Positions 16,280-23,299 of a DNA stretch of 64,000 nt are shown here, one piece after another. The translations under genes were made by a program, and so were the position numbers. Source of the DNA: SZUA-584 sp041656035 (GTDB taxonomy: Bacteria; Bacillota; Clostridia; Christensenellales; SZUA-584); the NCBI GenBank assembly GCA_964586785.1, contig CAZPHS010000006.1, forward strand, positions 1-64,000, read 5' to 3'. Positions within the stretch are counted from its first letter, which is position 1. Each line of letters starts with the position of its first letter. The notes under the pieces were generated by a model. The model had not been told where the DNA came from, ran no database searches, and worked only from the letters and a program-made list of their open reading frames with translations.

Positions 16280-16448
16280 GCACCGCCTTCCTTATGCGGG
16301 GCGCATCAGAAAAATTATGCCTGCCAAATTATGCGCGCCGCCAAGTAGTATGCATATGAGGTTGTAGGACCCGCATCCACGCGTATCACCTCCCTTGCGG
16401 CGCGGCTTTAGCCGGTGCGCAATACGCCGTGTAAACACATGCACGGCC
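16280..16448 (-). ncRNA. Structured 5' leader of corA (cis-regulatory candidate)
   Basis: The leader runs from the predicted start near 16448. It contains a 5'-terminal hairpin (16442-16447 with 16426-16431, GCCGTG/CACGGC), a small hairpin (16411-16414 with 16403-16406, CGGC/GCCG, loop TAAA), then two nested stems: 16370-16376 with 16294-16300 (ATGCGGG/CCCGCAT) and, stacked inside, 16331-16336 with 16301-16306 (GCGCAT/ATGCGC). I do not recognise the M-box or another known metal riboswitch. The leader peptide ORF lies across the outer stem. Confidence 0.5.
16315..16380 (-). CDS. Candidate 21-residue leader peptide upstream of corA
   Basis: GTG 16380 to TAA 16315 encodes VDAGPTTSYAYYLAARIIWQ plus A. 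The ribosome binding site GGGAGGTGAT at 16385-16394 is nearly a perfect complement of the 16S rRNA end, with eight bases between GGAGG and the GTG. This is among the strongest sites in the window. The ORF covers the 5' arm of a long-range stem that closes just before the corA start. Its translation would therefore change leader folding. No homology is claimed. Other frames in the same place are open but lack a start at this spacing. Confidence 0.45.
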   Translation of the reverse strand: MDAGPTTSYAYYLAARIIWQA

Positions 16449-16454
16449 AATAAT

Positions 16455-16482
16455 ATTATAGCATGACGGATTAATAAATCAA
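16455..16482 (-). promoter_or_regulatory. sigma-A promoter for corA
   Basis: TTGATT (16477-16482) and TATAAT (16455-16460) on the minus strand, 16-base spacer. It stands back to back with the promoter of the ncRNA on the other strand, with 15 bases between the two -35 boxes. Confidence 0.75.
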
Positions 16483-16497
16483 CCGCGCGCGCTTTGT

Positions 16498-16526
16498 TTG
16501 ACATGGTGTTACCGGCGTTTTATAAT
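16498..16526 (+). promoter_or_regulatory. Perfect-consensus sigma-A promoter for the structured ncRNA
   Basis: TTGACA (16498-16503), 17-base spacer, TATAAT (16521-16526): both boxes match consensus at all six positions with the ideal spacing. The predicted start is 16532-16534, exactly where the terminal stem of the RNA begins. Confidence 0.9.
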
Positions 16527-16531
16527 CGTCG

Positions 16532-16764
16532 TAAAGCGGCGGGTCTGTGGTTGAAAGTCGATGCCAGCCGCGGGCAAAGCGACCCACGTAAACCGGGGAA
16601 AACCCGGCGAGCATGGCGCGGTTTAGCAGTCAGTCCGGCCGGGGGTATACCCTTCGAGAGGCAAAGTAGTGGGGAGTTTTATACTTAGGAGCGAAATGCC
16701 CTGCCGGCGGATGTGGGGTAAAAAACCAGGTCAGCCGCCGCTTTATAATTTCCGGACTTTTTTT
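16532..16764 (+). ncRNA. Structured non-coding RNA, raiA-motif candidate
   Basis: No plausible gene is present here, yet the sequence starts at a perfect promoter and folds back on itself. Bases 16532-16542 (TAAAGCGGCGG) are exactly complementary over 11 bases to 16735-16745 (CCGCCGCTTTA), forming a closing stem. Inside are clear hairpins such as CCGGG/CCCGG (16593-16597 with 16603-16607) and several G-rich, A-rich single-stranded blocks of the kind conserved in large structured RNAs. A run of seven T residues follows at 16758-16764. The blocks TTGAAAGTCGATGCC and GGAGTTTTATACTTAGGAG look to me like the raiA RNA motif of Firmicutes and Actinobacteria, but I cannot run the model. It is not RNase P, tmRNA, SRP or 6S RNA by their known signatures. 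Confidence 0.72.
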
Positions 16765-16876
16765 AATAAAAGGGGAAGATAATATTTGTGCGCCGCGATA
16801 TTTTATTGTAAATACGCGGCACGTCATAGTATGATACAAAAAAGACAGCAATGTTTGCTTTAAGAACGGAGACATA

Positions 16877-17998
16877 ATGTATAATACGATAACGTTGCCT
16901 AAAGACAAGCGTAATATTACAAAATTCATCGATCTTGAGTTTAAGTTATATAAGGGCGATATAAATTGGGTGGCGCCGCTGAAAGCCGATACAAGGAATA
17001 TGCTTTCGGGCAGGAACAACCCTTTGTTCGCAAACGGCGAATACGCTTTTTTCATGTCGTTTAAAGACGGGGAGCCCGTCGGGCGCGTACTGGCGGGAAT
17101 TGACCGGCGGCTTAATAAGGAAAAAGGCTTAAACCAAGGTTATTTCTCAATGTTTGAGTGTATAAACGATAACGCCGCGTGCAAATCGCTGCTTGATTCC
17201 GCGTGCGGATGGCTTTTAAAAAAAGGCGCAGACAGCGTTATAGGGCCGCTTTCGCCCGCAAACAGCGACGACCGCAAAGGTTTTTTGGTAATGGGCGAAG
17301 GCGCGCCTGTGCTTTTGAACGCTTACACAAAAAAGTATTATCCGCGGCTTATTGAAACATATGGTTTTTCGAAAAACGACGACCACTACGCGTACTTATT
17401 TACCGACGAATTGTTTAACTTAGAGCGTTATTGTGCGGCGATTGAGTACGCCAAGAAAAAGGGAGGCTATAAAGTTGAGCGTTTTAACGCAAAGGATGTT
17501 TCGGGTGAAGCGCGGGATATAAAAAAAGTGCTTGACAACAGCGTTCCGCCGGAGTGGGATTACCTTAGCGTACCGACGCTGCAGGCGGTTGTTGACGAGT
17601 TTAAAAGTCTCGCGCAGTTTTATAACGGGCGGTACAGTTTTATTGTCCGCAAAGGGTTGGAGCCTATAGGTTTTTTGGTTGTCCTGCCGGACTATAACCA
17701 GGTTTTAAAGCGTATGGGGGGACGAATACTTCCCTTCGGGTGGATAAAGTTTCTTTATTATAAACGCAAAATAACGGGCGCGCGCGCAATAGTGCAGATG
17801 GTTGACAGGAATTATCACAATATGGGCGTTAATTTTGCCATGTATTACGAGTTATATAAAGATTTAACGCAGACCAAGCTTAAATACGTCGAGGCGTCGT
17901 GCATAGACGAGTCAAACATACCGTCCCGTCTTAGTGTGGAGCGCGCCGGAGGAAAGCATTACCGTACATACCGTACATACCGTTATGCTTTAAAATAA
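16877..17998 (+). CDS. GNAT-fold N-acetyltransferase-like protein, about 370 residues
   Basis: A 373-residue cytosolic protein of a family usually annotated as hypothetical or GNAT. It begins MYNTITLPKDKRNITKFID and contains INWVAPLKADTRNMLSG and a conserved ADSVIGPLSPANSDDRKGF segment near residue 125. A second half has GNAT-like sheet and helix pattern (FIVRKGLEPIGFLVVLPDYN, and VNFAMYYELYKDLTQ near 315). It may be a tandem GNAT. The substrate is unknown. It follows the ncRNA by about 110 bases. No clear promoter of its own was found, though a GGAG site precedes the ATG. Confidence 0.7.
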   Translation: MYNTITLPKDKRNITKFIDLEFKLYKGDINWVAPLKADTRNMLSGRNNPLFANGEYAFFMSFKDGEPVGRVLAGIDRRLNKEKGLNQGYFSMFECINDNAACKSLLDSACGWLLKKGADSVIGPLSPANSDDRKGFLVMGEGAPVLLNAYTKKYYPRLIETYGFSKNDDHYAYLFTDELFNLERYCAAIEYAKKKGGYKVERFNAKDVSGEARDIKKVLDNSVPPEWDYLSVPTLQAVVDEFKSLAQFYNGRYSFIVRKGLEPIGFLVVLPDYNQVLKRMGGRILPFGWIKFLYYKRKITGARAIVQMVDRNYHNMGVNFAMYYELYKDLTQTKLKYVEASCIDESNIPSRLSVERAGGKHYRTYRTYRYALK

Positions 17999-18002
17999 AC
18001 AG

Positions 18003-18692
18003 TCAAAGAGGGCTGTTCTTTATTTTTGAATATCTGCGCGGATAAAAATCGGGCGTGGGTTTTTGTTTTTTTATAAGAAGCAGCGTTCCGCGGCCGGCGG
18101 ATACGCTTTTTATAAGAGAGCACGAAAGCGCGTTAAACGCCGAATCGTCAATTTCACGCTTGTATGATTCGCCTTTAAAGGCGCACAAAACACCGCCGAC
18201 ACGCAGCAAAGGCACGGAGAGTTCCAGCAAAATCGCAAGCGGCGCCACGGCGCGCGATAAAGCGACATCAAAAGAACCTCGAAAAGAGGTGCGGGCAATC
18301 TCTTCCGCGCGTCCGCAAACCACGTCGGCGGTAAAATTAAGCGATTCTAACGCTCCGCGCAAAAAATCTGTCTTTTTGCCGGAGGAGTCAAGCAGCGTTA
18401 TGTGCAAATCGGGGCGCAGTATAAGAAGCGGAACGCCCGGGAAGCCCGCGCCTGTTCCTATGTCTATAACAGCCGAACCTTTTTTTATATAAAGAGCATT
18501 GGCTATAATCATAGCGTCGGCATAATGCCTCTCGGCCGCTTGCTCTTCATCGGTTATGCGGGTTAAATTGAGCGATTCGTTTGCTTTTGTTACAAGGCGG
18601 TAGTATTTTTCGCACTGCTCAAGCTGCTCTGCCGTAAGTTTTATATTTAAATCTTTAGCGCGGCCGGCCAGCGCGCTTATAAAAACGCTCAT
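18003..18692 (-). CDS. rsmG: 16S rRNA (guanine527-N7)-methyltransferase RsmG
   Basis: Methylates G527 of 16S rRNA using S-adenosylmethionine. The 229-residue protein shows the SAM-binding motif VIDIGTGAGFPGVPLLI near residue 75 and LLDSSGKKTDFL, and an N-terminal helical part with NLTRITDEEQAAERHYADA, all standard for RsmG/GidB. The ATG overlaps the ispE stop (ATGA, four bases), so translation is coupled. rsmG is usually near parA/parB. Here it follows ispE. It converges on the GNAT-like gene with four bases between the stops. Confidence 0.97.
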   Translation of the reverse strand: MSVFISALAGRAKDLNIKLTAEQLEQCEKYYRLVTKANESLNLTRITDEEQAAERHYADAMIIANALYIKKGSAVIDIGTGAGFPGVPLLILRPDLHITLLDSSGKKTDFLRGALESLNFTADVVCGRAEEIARTSFRGSFDVALSRAVAPLAILLELSVPLLRVGGVLCAFKGESYKREIDDSAFNALSCSLIKSVSAGRGTLLLIKKQKPTPDFYPRRYSKIKNSPL

Positions 18693-19555
18693 ATATCTTC
18701 CCCAAACTCAATTACTTTAACGCCGCCGCCGCATGGGCTGTAAGCGCCGCACAGTTCATAATCGCCGTTTACTTTGCCGGCAGCCCGCCGCGCCTCATCA
18801 AGCGATAAAAAAGGGGCGAACATACTGCTGCCCGAGCCGCTTAACAACGCGCGTTCGGCGCCCGCCGCTATAAGAGCCTCGCCCGCGCCTAGAATTTCCG
18901 GGGAAATTGACAGCGCCGCAAGCCCCAGCGCGTTGTCGGCGTGGCGCAGGTACAGCTTTATATCGCCTTTTAAAACGGCGTATTCTACGGATTCCATACT
19001 GATTGGGGCTGACTTGGTATACCGTGAAAACGCCGCCGCGGTTGCGACGCCTTTACGCGGTTTTATAACGGCGTAATGCATAAAAACTAAAGGCGAGAGC
19101 GGCTTTAGTTCTTCTCCTATACCTTTTGCGCGCGCCGTTCCGCCGGTTAAGCAGAAAGGAACGTCCGCGCCTATACGCATTCCCATACGCTCTAGCTCTG
19201 TTGACGAAAGTCCGGCGCGAAAAAGCTTATTGAGCCCAATAAGCGCCGCGGCCGCGTCCGCGCTTGCGCCCCCCAGTCCGGACATTAAAGGTATGCGCTT
19301 TTGTACGCATATGTCGGCGCCGGCAATGCCCGTTTTTTCCATAAAGCAGCGCAAGGCTTTTGAAACTGTGCTTTTTTTGCCGTCTATCTTATCGTTATCG
19401 AAATGCACGCGCATATAATCGGCTTTTCTTATTATAACGGTATCAAACAAAGATATGCTTTGCATTATTGTATCAAGCTCGTGATAGCCGTTTGCTCTTT
19501 TTCCCGTGATATCGAGCGAAAGATTAAGTTTGGCGTACGCGTGCAGTTTAATCAT
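18689..19555 (-). CDS. ispE: 4-(cytidine 5'-diphospho)-2-C-methyl-D-erythritol kinase
   Basis: The GHMP kinase of the MEP isoprenoid pathway, acting between the IspD and IspF steps. The 288-residue protein has AYAKLNLSLDITGKRANGYH at the N-terminus and the ATP-binding PLMSGLGGASADAAAALI near residue 95, plus a C-terminal LLSGSGSSMFA. I start at ATG 19555 (MIKLHAYAKLN). An in-frame ATG at 19570 would add five residues and deepen the overlap with the upstream queG-like gene, whose stop is at 19548. With ispDF at 12386 this window encodes three MEP activities. Confidence 0.97.
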   Translation of the reverse strand: MIKLHAYAKLNLSLDITGKRANGYHELDTIMQSISLFDTVIIRKADYMRVHFDNDKIDGKKSTVSKALRCFMEKTGIAGADICVQKRIPLMSGLGGASADAAAALIGLNKLFRAGLSSTELERMGMRIGADVPFCLTGGTARAKGIGEELKPLSPLVFMHYAVIKPRKGVATAAAFSRYTKSAPISMESVEYAVLKGDIKLYLRHADNALGLAALSISPEILGAGEALIAAGAERALLSGSGSSMFAPFLSLDEARRAAGKVNGDYELCGAYSPCGGGVKVIEFGEDI

Positions 19556-20420
19556 GTCCGTTTTTTCCATTCAGCTTATTGTAAGCCCAAATCGCGTGAG
19601 AGCGCAAAATCTCGCCGGAGCCTCGCGAAAAAATGTTAATATTCTCAAGCGCGGGCTTGTATTTTGTATTTGCCGCGTAAAGAACCGCCTGCGATATGAT
19701 TCTTCTCGGGCGCGCCATATTTTTGCCGGCAAGGCCGAACAATTCGGTTTTGCATAAACCCTCAAGCAAAGACTTTACGGAAAAGACATTGGGCGTTTGC
19801 TCGCGCCGACTGTTAAGGGGGCATATGGTCTGGCATTTTTCGCATCCGAGAAGCTGGTAAACGCCGTCCCGCAATTCTTCGGGTATCAGAGAATCGGAAT
19901 AATACCGAACGCACCGCCGAAGATCCCCAACGCCGGAACACTCCTTGGCGCATTTGCCGCAATGCAGGCAGGCGGCGTCGCTTTTTGAAAAAGTGTCGGG
20001 TGGGAAAGCGTTTGTGAGCACTGTCTGTATGCAGACAAGCGAGCCTAACGCGGGGTGATAATAAAAGCCGTTGTCGCCTATAAACCCGCCGGAAAGAAGC
20101 GCCGCCGCTTTTGCGTCAAGCGCCGCGGTATGCTGCGCGAAATAGCCGCGGGACGTTAAATACGAGGCAAAAGCCGCCGCCGCTTTATACGCAAAATGTG
20201 CCGTCGCGTAGTAGGGCGAAAGCGCCATCATTCCAAGAGGCGCGGTTTTAGCCGCGGCATATGCCTTAAACAGCACAGCGACGGCCAGGGCTTCTTTCGG
20301 AATATGGGCGTATTTTGCGAAAGCCGCTTTGCACGGCGGCACATCGGGGCTGACAATCCGTATATCGTCAAAGCCGAGAGTATACGCGTAGTGTGCGGCC
20401 GCAGTTTTTACCGAATCCAT
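19548..20420 (-). CDS. QueG-like epoxyqueuosine reductase family protein, short form
   Basis: A 290-residue iron-sulfur protein related to QueG, the cobalamin-dependent enzyme that reduces epoxyqueuosine to queuosine in tRNA. Two 4Fe-4S motifs are visible: CLHCGKCAKEC around residue 152, in which the usual CP is CS, and CEKCQTICPLN near residue 197. QueG is normally about 370-390 residues with C-terminal HEAT repeats. Here only a short HEAT-like tail (GEILRSHAIWAYNKL) remains and the N-terminal domain is compact. It may be a shortened QueG or a paralogue with another role. queT at 9396 supports queuosine metabolism. Confidence 0.78.
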   Translation of the reverse strand: MDSVKTAAAHYAYTLGFDDIRIVSPDVPPCKAAFAKYAHIPKEALAVAVLFKAYAAAKTAPLGMMALSPYYATAHFAYKAAAAFASYLTSRGYFAQHTAALDAKAAALLSGGFIGDNGFYYHPALGSLVCIQTVLTNAFPPDTFSKSDAACLHCGKCAKECSGVGDLRRCVRYYSDSLIPEELRDGVYQLLGCEKCQTICPLNSRREQTPNVFSVKSLLEGLCKTELFGLAGKNMARPRRIISQAVLYAANTKYKPALENINIFSRGSGEILRSHAIWAYNKLNGKNGHD

Positions 20421-20481
20421 AAATTAATTATGACACAACTATATAAAAACAACAATTCAACATTTTATTATAATAGGCATG

Positions 20482-20510
20482 TTGCATGTAAACATACGCT
20501 GATATATAAT
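20482..20510 (+). promoter_or_regulatory. sigma-A promoter for the 143-residue lipoprotein
   Basis: TTGCAT (20482-20487), 17-base spacer, TATAAT (20505-20510), 49 bases before the ATG at 20560. The rest of the 140-base gap to the divergent queG-like gene is A/T-rich with no other feature seen. Confidence 0.7.
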
Positions 20511-20559
20511 TACGGTAAAGTTTGCGGCTAATACAATAAACTGATAAGGGTATGGTCAA

Positions 20560-20991
20560 ATGAAAAATAAAGAACAAATAATTCTTTTGATACTCGCGGT
20601 TAGTTTCTTTCTGATACTTGCCGCTTGCGGCGAGGCAATAATATTGGAAACCGGTATAGGCAGCTTTGAATACAGCCAAAAGTTTATGGAAGACATTGAT
20701 AGCTTGTCCGATGAAACATTGACGCCCGCCGAGGGGAAAATATTTTTATTGATATATTTAAAGCCCGCCGAAGGTACGGAGCTTTCGCTTGACTTGGCGC
20801 AGGAGTATTTTTTAAGCGGCACCAGGGCGATTTTAGACGGGAATACTTACGATATTTATTGCGTGGCGTTTGAGCGTGTCAACGGAGCGAGCGAGCGTTT
20901 GGCGCTTGTATACGAGGTGGAAGACAAAGGGTATAACGGCAAATCCGATCAGCCGACAATTCAGCTTAAATTGCCGTCAGCTCCAAAGTGA
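20560..20991 (+). CDS. Small predicted lipoprotein, function unknown
   Basis: A 143-residue exported protein with a type II signal peptide: a positively charged MKNKEQ start, a hydrophobic stretch, and lipobox LAAC with the modified Cys at residue 23. The mature part has no domain I recognise. It reads like a small beta-rich domain (KIFLLIYLKPAEGTELSLDL, then AILDGNTYDIYCVAFERV). The ribosome site is AAGGG. Its 3' end overlaps the convergent ttcA-like gene by 15 bases. It is a single-gene transcript from the promoter at 20482. Confidence 0.8.
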   Translation: MKNKEQIILLILAVSFFLILAACGEAIILETGIGSFEYSQKFMEDIDSLSDETLTPAEGKIFLLIYLKPAEGTELSLDLAQEYFLSGTRAILDGNTYDIYCVAFERVNGASERLALVYEVEDKGYNGKSDQPTIQLKLPSAPK

Positions 20992-21681
20992 ATACTGTGA
21001 GACGTTTTTAACGGCGTTCATTATCATATCGCGCGCATTAGGTCTGCCGACGCAAATTTGCGAAAGCAGCCTTTTTATTTCCTCGCGTTTTGACGACGCG
21101 GCAGGACAAGTATTTTCTACCACAGGTATGCCGTGTCTTTTAACGGCGGAGATTATTTCTTTCTCCGGCAGACAGATGAGAGGCCGGATAAGCTTTATTC
21201 CTTTTCGGTCAAGCAGCGTTACCGGCGCGAATGTGCGCATTCTGCCTTCGTAGAGCATACTGAGAAAAAGCGATTCGAGACAATCGTCGCGATGATGCGC
21301 GAAAGCGCATGTGGAATAGCCGTGATTTTTTATATGAGTAAAAAGCGTGCCCTTGCGCATCCGAGAGCAAAGCGCGCATGGATTGCTCTCGTTTCGCATG
21401 GTGAAAACAACCGTGCCTATTCGCGTTTTAATCAGTTTGTGGGGTATATCAAGTAACCTGCAATAATCGGCGATAACATGCTCTTCTTTTTCGAATCCAA
21501 GCTCAACGGTAAAAGCGTGTATTTTATAATTAACTAGGGCGAAATTTTTATAAAGATGCAAAGCGTAAAGAAGCGCCATTGAATCCTTGCCTCCGGATAC
21601 CCCTACCGCTATGGTATCCCCGTCTTTTATCATGCCGTGGTCTTCATCGGCGCGCCTAAGGTATCCCAGAACGTGTTTCAC
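20977..21681 (-). CDS. TtcA/TilS-type PP-loop ATPase (tRNA thiolation family)
   Basis: A 234-residue N-type ATP pyrophosphatase. The PP-loop is AVGVSGGKDSMALLYALH near residue 30. A CxxC pair (CALCSRMRKG, near residue 112) and the flanking layout match TtcA, which makes 2-thiocytidine in tRNA using a 4Fe-4S cluster. A later Cys (ENTCPAASS) may be the third ligand. Start GTG 21681 has GAGGG upstream. It is 234 residues against about 300 in E. coli TtcA, typical for Firmicutes versions. The exact base modified here is inferred. Confidence 0.87.
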   Translation of the reverse strand: MKHVLGYLRRADEDHGMIKDGDTIAVGVSGGKDSMALLYALHLYKNFALVNYKIHAFTVELGFEKEEHVIADYCRLLDIPHKLIKTRIGTVVFTMRNESNPCALCSRMRKGTLFTHIKNHGYSTCAFAHHRDDCLESLFLSMLYEGRMRTFAPVTLLDRKGIKLIRPLICLPEKEIISAVKRHGIPVVENTCPAASSKREEIKRLLSQICVGRPNARDMIMNAVKNVSQYSLWS

Positions 21682-21758
21682 CTGTTTTATCCCTCATCAA
21701 AAAATCAGCATTATTATACCAGTTAAAGTGTTGCGGGCACAACCGGATTTAGTATACA

Positions 21759-22256
21759 ATGGCATCAACCCATAAATTATATAGGCGGTGCTGCGAACTG
21801 GAAGAATATTTTGACTACTTAATAGTATTTGTGCTTGCCGCGGTGCCTGTGATAGAGTTAAAAGGCGCTATCCCCGTCGGTTTAAGCCGCGGCATACCGC
21901 AGATTGAATGTTTTATAATAGCGGTGGCAGGCTCAATGTTGTTTTGTCCGCTTATTATTATACTTACCCGCCGCGTGCTTGAATGGTGTATGCGCAGTAA
22001 TGTAGCGTTAATACACCGTTTCGGACACTGGCAGCATAACCGCGTGCTGCGAAGGGGCGGCAAGATAGAAAAATACAGGGAATGGATGCTGTTTATATTT
22101 GTCGCAATACCGCTGCCCACAACCGGCGTGTGGACGGGCTCTATGATTGCGGGACTTTTTGATATACGGCTGCGCTCCGCGTTTCCGGTAATTTTTTTAG
22201 GAAACTGTGTTGCGGGCGCGCTTATATGGCTTATTTGGGGCTTTACCGCCGCGTAG
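21759..22256 (+). CDS. Small multidrug-export family membrane protein (PF06695-like)
   Basis: A membrane protein of up to 165 residues with four predicted helices. VFVLAAVPVIELKGAIPVGL and IFVAIPLPTTGVWTGSMIAGL are the repeated P-rich half-motifs of the family named small multi-drug export. The transport activity of this family has not been proved, and the fold resembles DedA-type half repeats. No clear ribosome site precedes ATG 21759. The true start may lie up to 18 codons downstream, because the family usually begins just before the first helix. TTGCGG/TATACA upstream may be a promoter that makes a nearly leaderless message. Confidence 0.78.
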   Translation: MASTHKLYRRCCELEEYFDYLIVFVLAAVPVIELKGAIPVGLSRGIPQIECFIIAVAGSMLFCPLIIILTRRVLEWCMRSNVALIHRFGHWQHNRVLRRGGKIEKYREWMLFIFVAIPLPTTGVWTGSMIAGLFDIRLRSAFPVIFLGNCVAGALIWLIWGFTAA

Positions 22257-22345
22257 TTTAAGAAAGATAGAAACTGTTTATCAAACAGGTAAGATATTAA
22301 AAAAGGCATAAGGCATATGCTCAGTGCAACTTCAAGGAGGCAAAT

Positions 22346-23083
22346 ATGAGAAAAACAAGAAAAATTTTATTGGCGATATCGTTTATTTTTATGGCGCTGT
22401 ATATAACAGGCTGTGCTCAAGGCGACGACGCGGAGCGGGCGGCTGCGCTGACGCAAGACAATCAGTCGCTTAAGGTTAGGATCGGCGAGCTTGAAAATCA
22501 GCTTTCCTTGCTGTCCGTCACAGCCGGCAACAAGGCGACGGGTATAAACTGCAAGCTTTATCCCAGTGGGGGCGATATATCCTCCGCGCAAAGCGAGATT
22601 GATTTTACCGAGGGACTTACCGTTGCGGCCGCGGCTGATATACGGGACGGCGTTGTGGTGGATTACTGGAAAGTAAACGGAAACCGGCTCGAGGGGCAGG
22701 AGCTCGAAATCGAGGTTGAAGTAGGCGGCGATACCGTAATCGAGGCGGTGCTGCGGGAAGAGCTTAAAGTTGTGACCGTAAACGCTTACATGCAGTTTCT
22801 TGATGATAAAAATAAACCGACGGGAGACAAATTTACGGAATATGTATTTGAATACGATAACGATAAGGTGTCGGGCAAAGAAATTTCCGTATATGTTTGC
22901 GCCGAGGCGCCTAAGGGCTATGAGATAGATTATTGGCTGATTGGCGCTGTGCCGCATTACTTTAACAAAACTGTTACAAGCTTTAAAGCGCTTAATCTAA
23001 AAGAATCGGTTGTTTATGAAGTTGTACTTAAAAAAACAGCCGTTAAAGCACCGTCGAAAAAGCCGACGCCTCTATTCAGCTAG
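22346..23083 (+). CDS. Predicted lipoprotein with short coiled coil and repeated beta domains
   Basis: A 245-residue exported protein. The signal peptide ends in lipobox YITGC (Cys at residue 23). A short coiled coil follows (ALTQDNQSLKVRIGELENQL, about residues 34-55). Two similar units come after it, each ending in a phrase with xxDYWxxx (VVVDYWKVNGNRL and YEIDYWLIGAVPHY). This suggests two repeats of a small beta domain like those in Gram-positive surface proteins. No enzymatic motif is seen. AAGGAGG lies in front of ATG 22346. A strong terminator follows at 23137. Confidence 0.75.
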   Translation: MRKTRKILLAISFIFMALYITGCAQGDDAERAAALTQDNQSLKVRIGELENQLSLLSVTAGNKATGINCKLYPSGGDISSAQSEIDFTEGLTVAAAADIRDGVVVDYWKVNGNRLEGQELEIEVEVGGDTVIEAVLREELKVVTVNAYMQFLDDKNKPTGDKFTEYVFEYDNDKVSGKEISVYVCAEAPKGYEIDYWLIGAVPHYFNKTVTSFKALNLKESVVYEVVLKKTAVKAPSKKPTPLFS

Positions 23084-23136
23084 CGGTAACTTTTAAATAC
23101 AGACGGTAAGTTTTTAAGGGTTTAAACAATCAGTGT

Positions 23137-23163
23137 GCAAAAACCGTTTACAGCGGTTTTTGC
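23137..23163 (+). terminator. Rho-independent terminator after the lipoprotein gene
   Basis: GCAAAAACCG (23137-23146) pairs perfectly with CGGTTTTTGC (23154-23163), a 10-bp stem with a 7-base loop. The T-run is inside the 3' arm, so it could act in both directions. It separates the lipoprotein from metK. Confidence 0.75.
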
Positions 23164-23299
23164 GCATGTTATCTTATAGAAAGACGCGGGGACGGGCATT
23201 GCGGTTTTATCAAAAAATGGCTCTAATACCCGACAAATAAAGCCGAACTTATCAGCCGAAATTGTAAGGGGCTTTTTATTAGATTGCAGAGGAACAAAA
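23164..23299 (+). promoter_or_regulatory. metK leader with attenuator-like alternative stems
   Basis: A 136-base leader. AAAGCC (23239-23244) can pair with GGCTTT (23270-23275), followed by TTATTAG, which resembles a terminator just ahead of the metK ribosome site (AGAGGAA). The same AGCC can instead pair with GGCT at 23219-23222. This terminator/antiterminator choice suggests a riboswitch or attenuator. I do not recognise the SAM-I, SAM-III or T-box cores, and no clear promoter was found between the preceding terminator and this region. Confidence 0.4.

Noticed and set aside
16280..16448. M-box (ykoK) magnesium riboswitch ahead of corA
   Set aside because: The conserved M-box elements are not found and the leader fold differs.
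16532..16764. RNase P RNA, tmRNA, SRP RNA or 6S RNA as identity of the ncRNA
   Set aside because: No GAGGAAAGTCC of RNase P, no tRNA-like end of tmRNA, no SRP GGAA-type apical domain and no simple long bulged hairpin of 6S RNA.
22367..22957. Open frame of 196 codons on the minus strand over the lipoprotein gene
   Set aside because: The plus-strand frame has a signal peptide, lipobox and AAGGAGG. The minus frame has none.
23164..23299. Classical SAM-I (S-box) riboswitch ahead of metK
   Set aside because: The conserved AGAGGTGGAGGGA and GGCAACC-like elements are missing, so only a generic attenuator is proposed.
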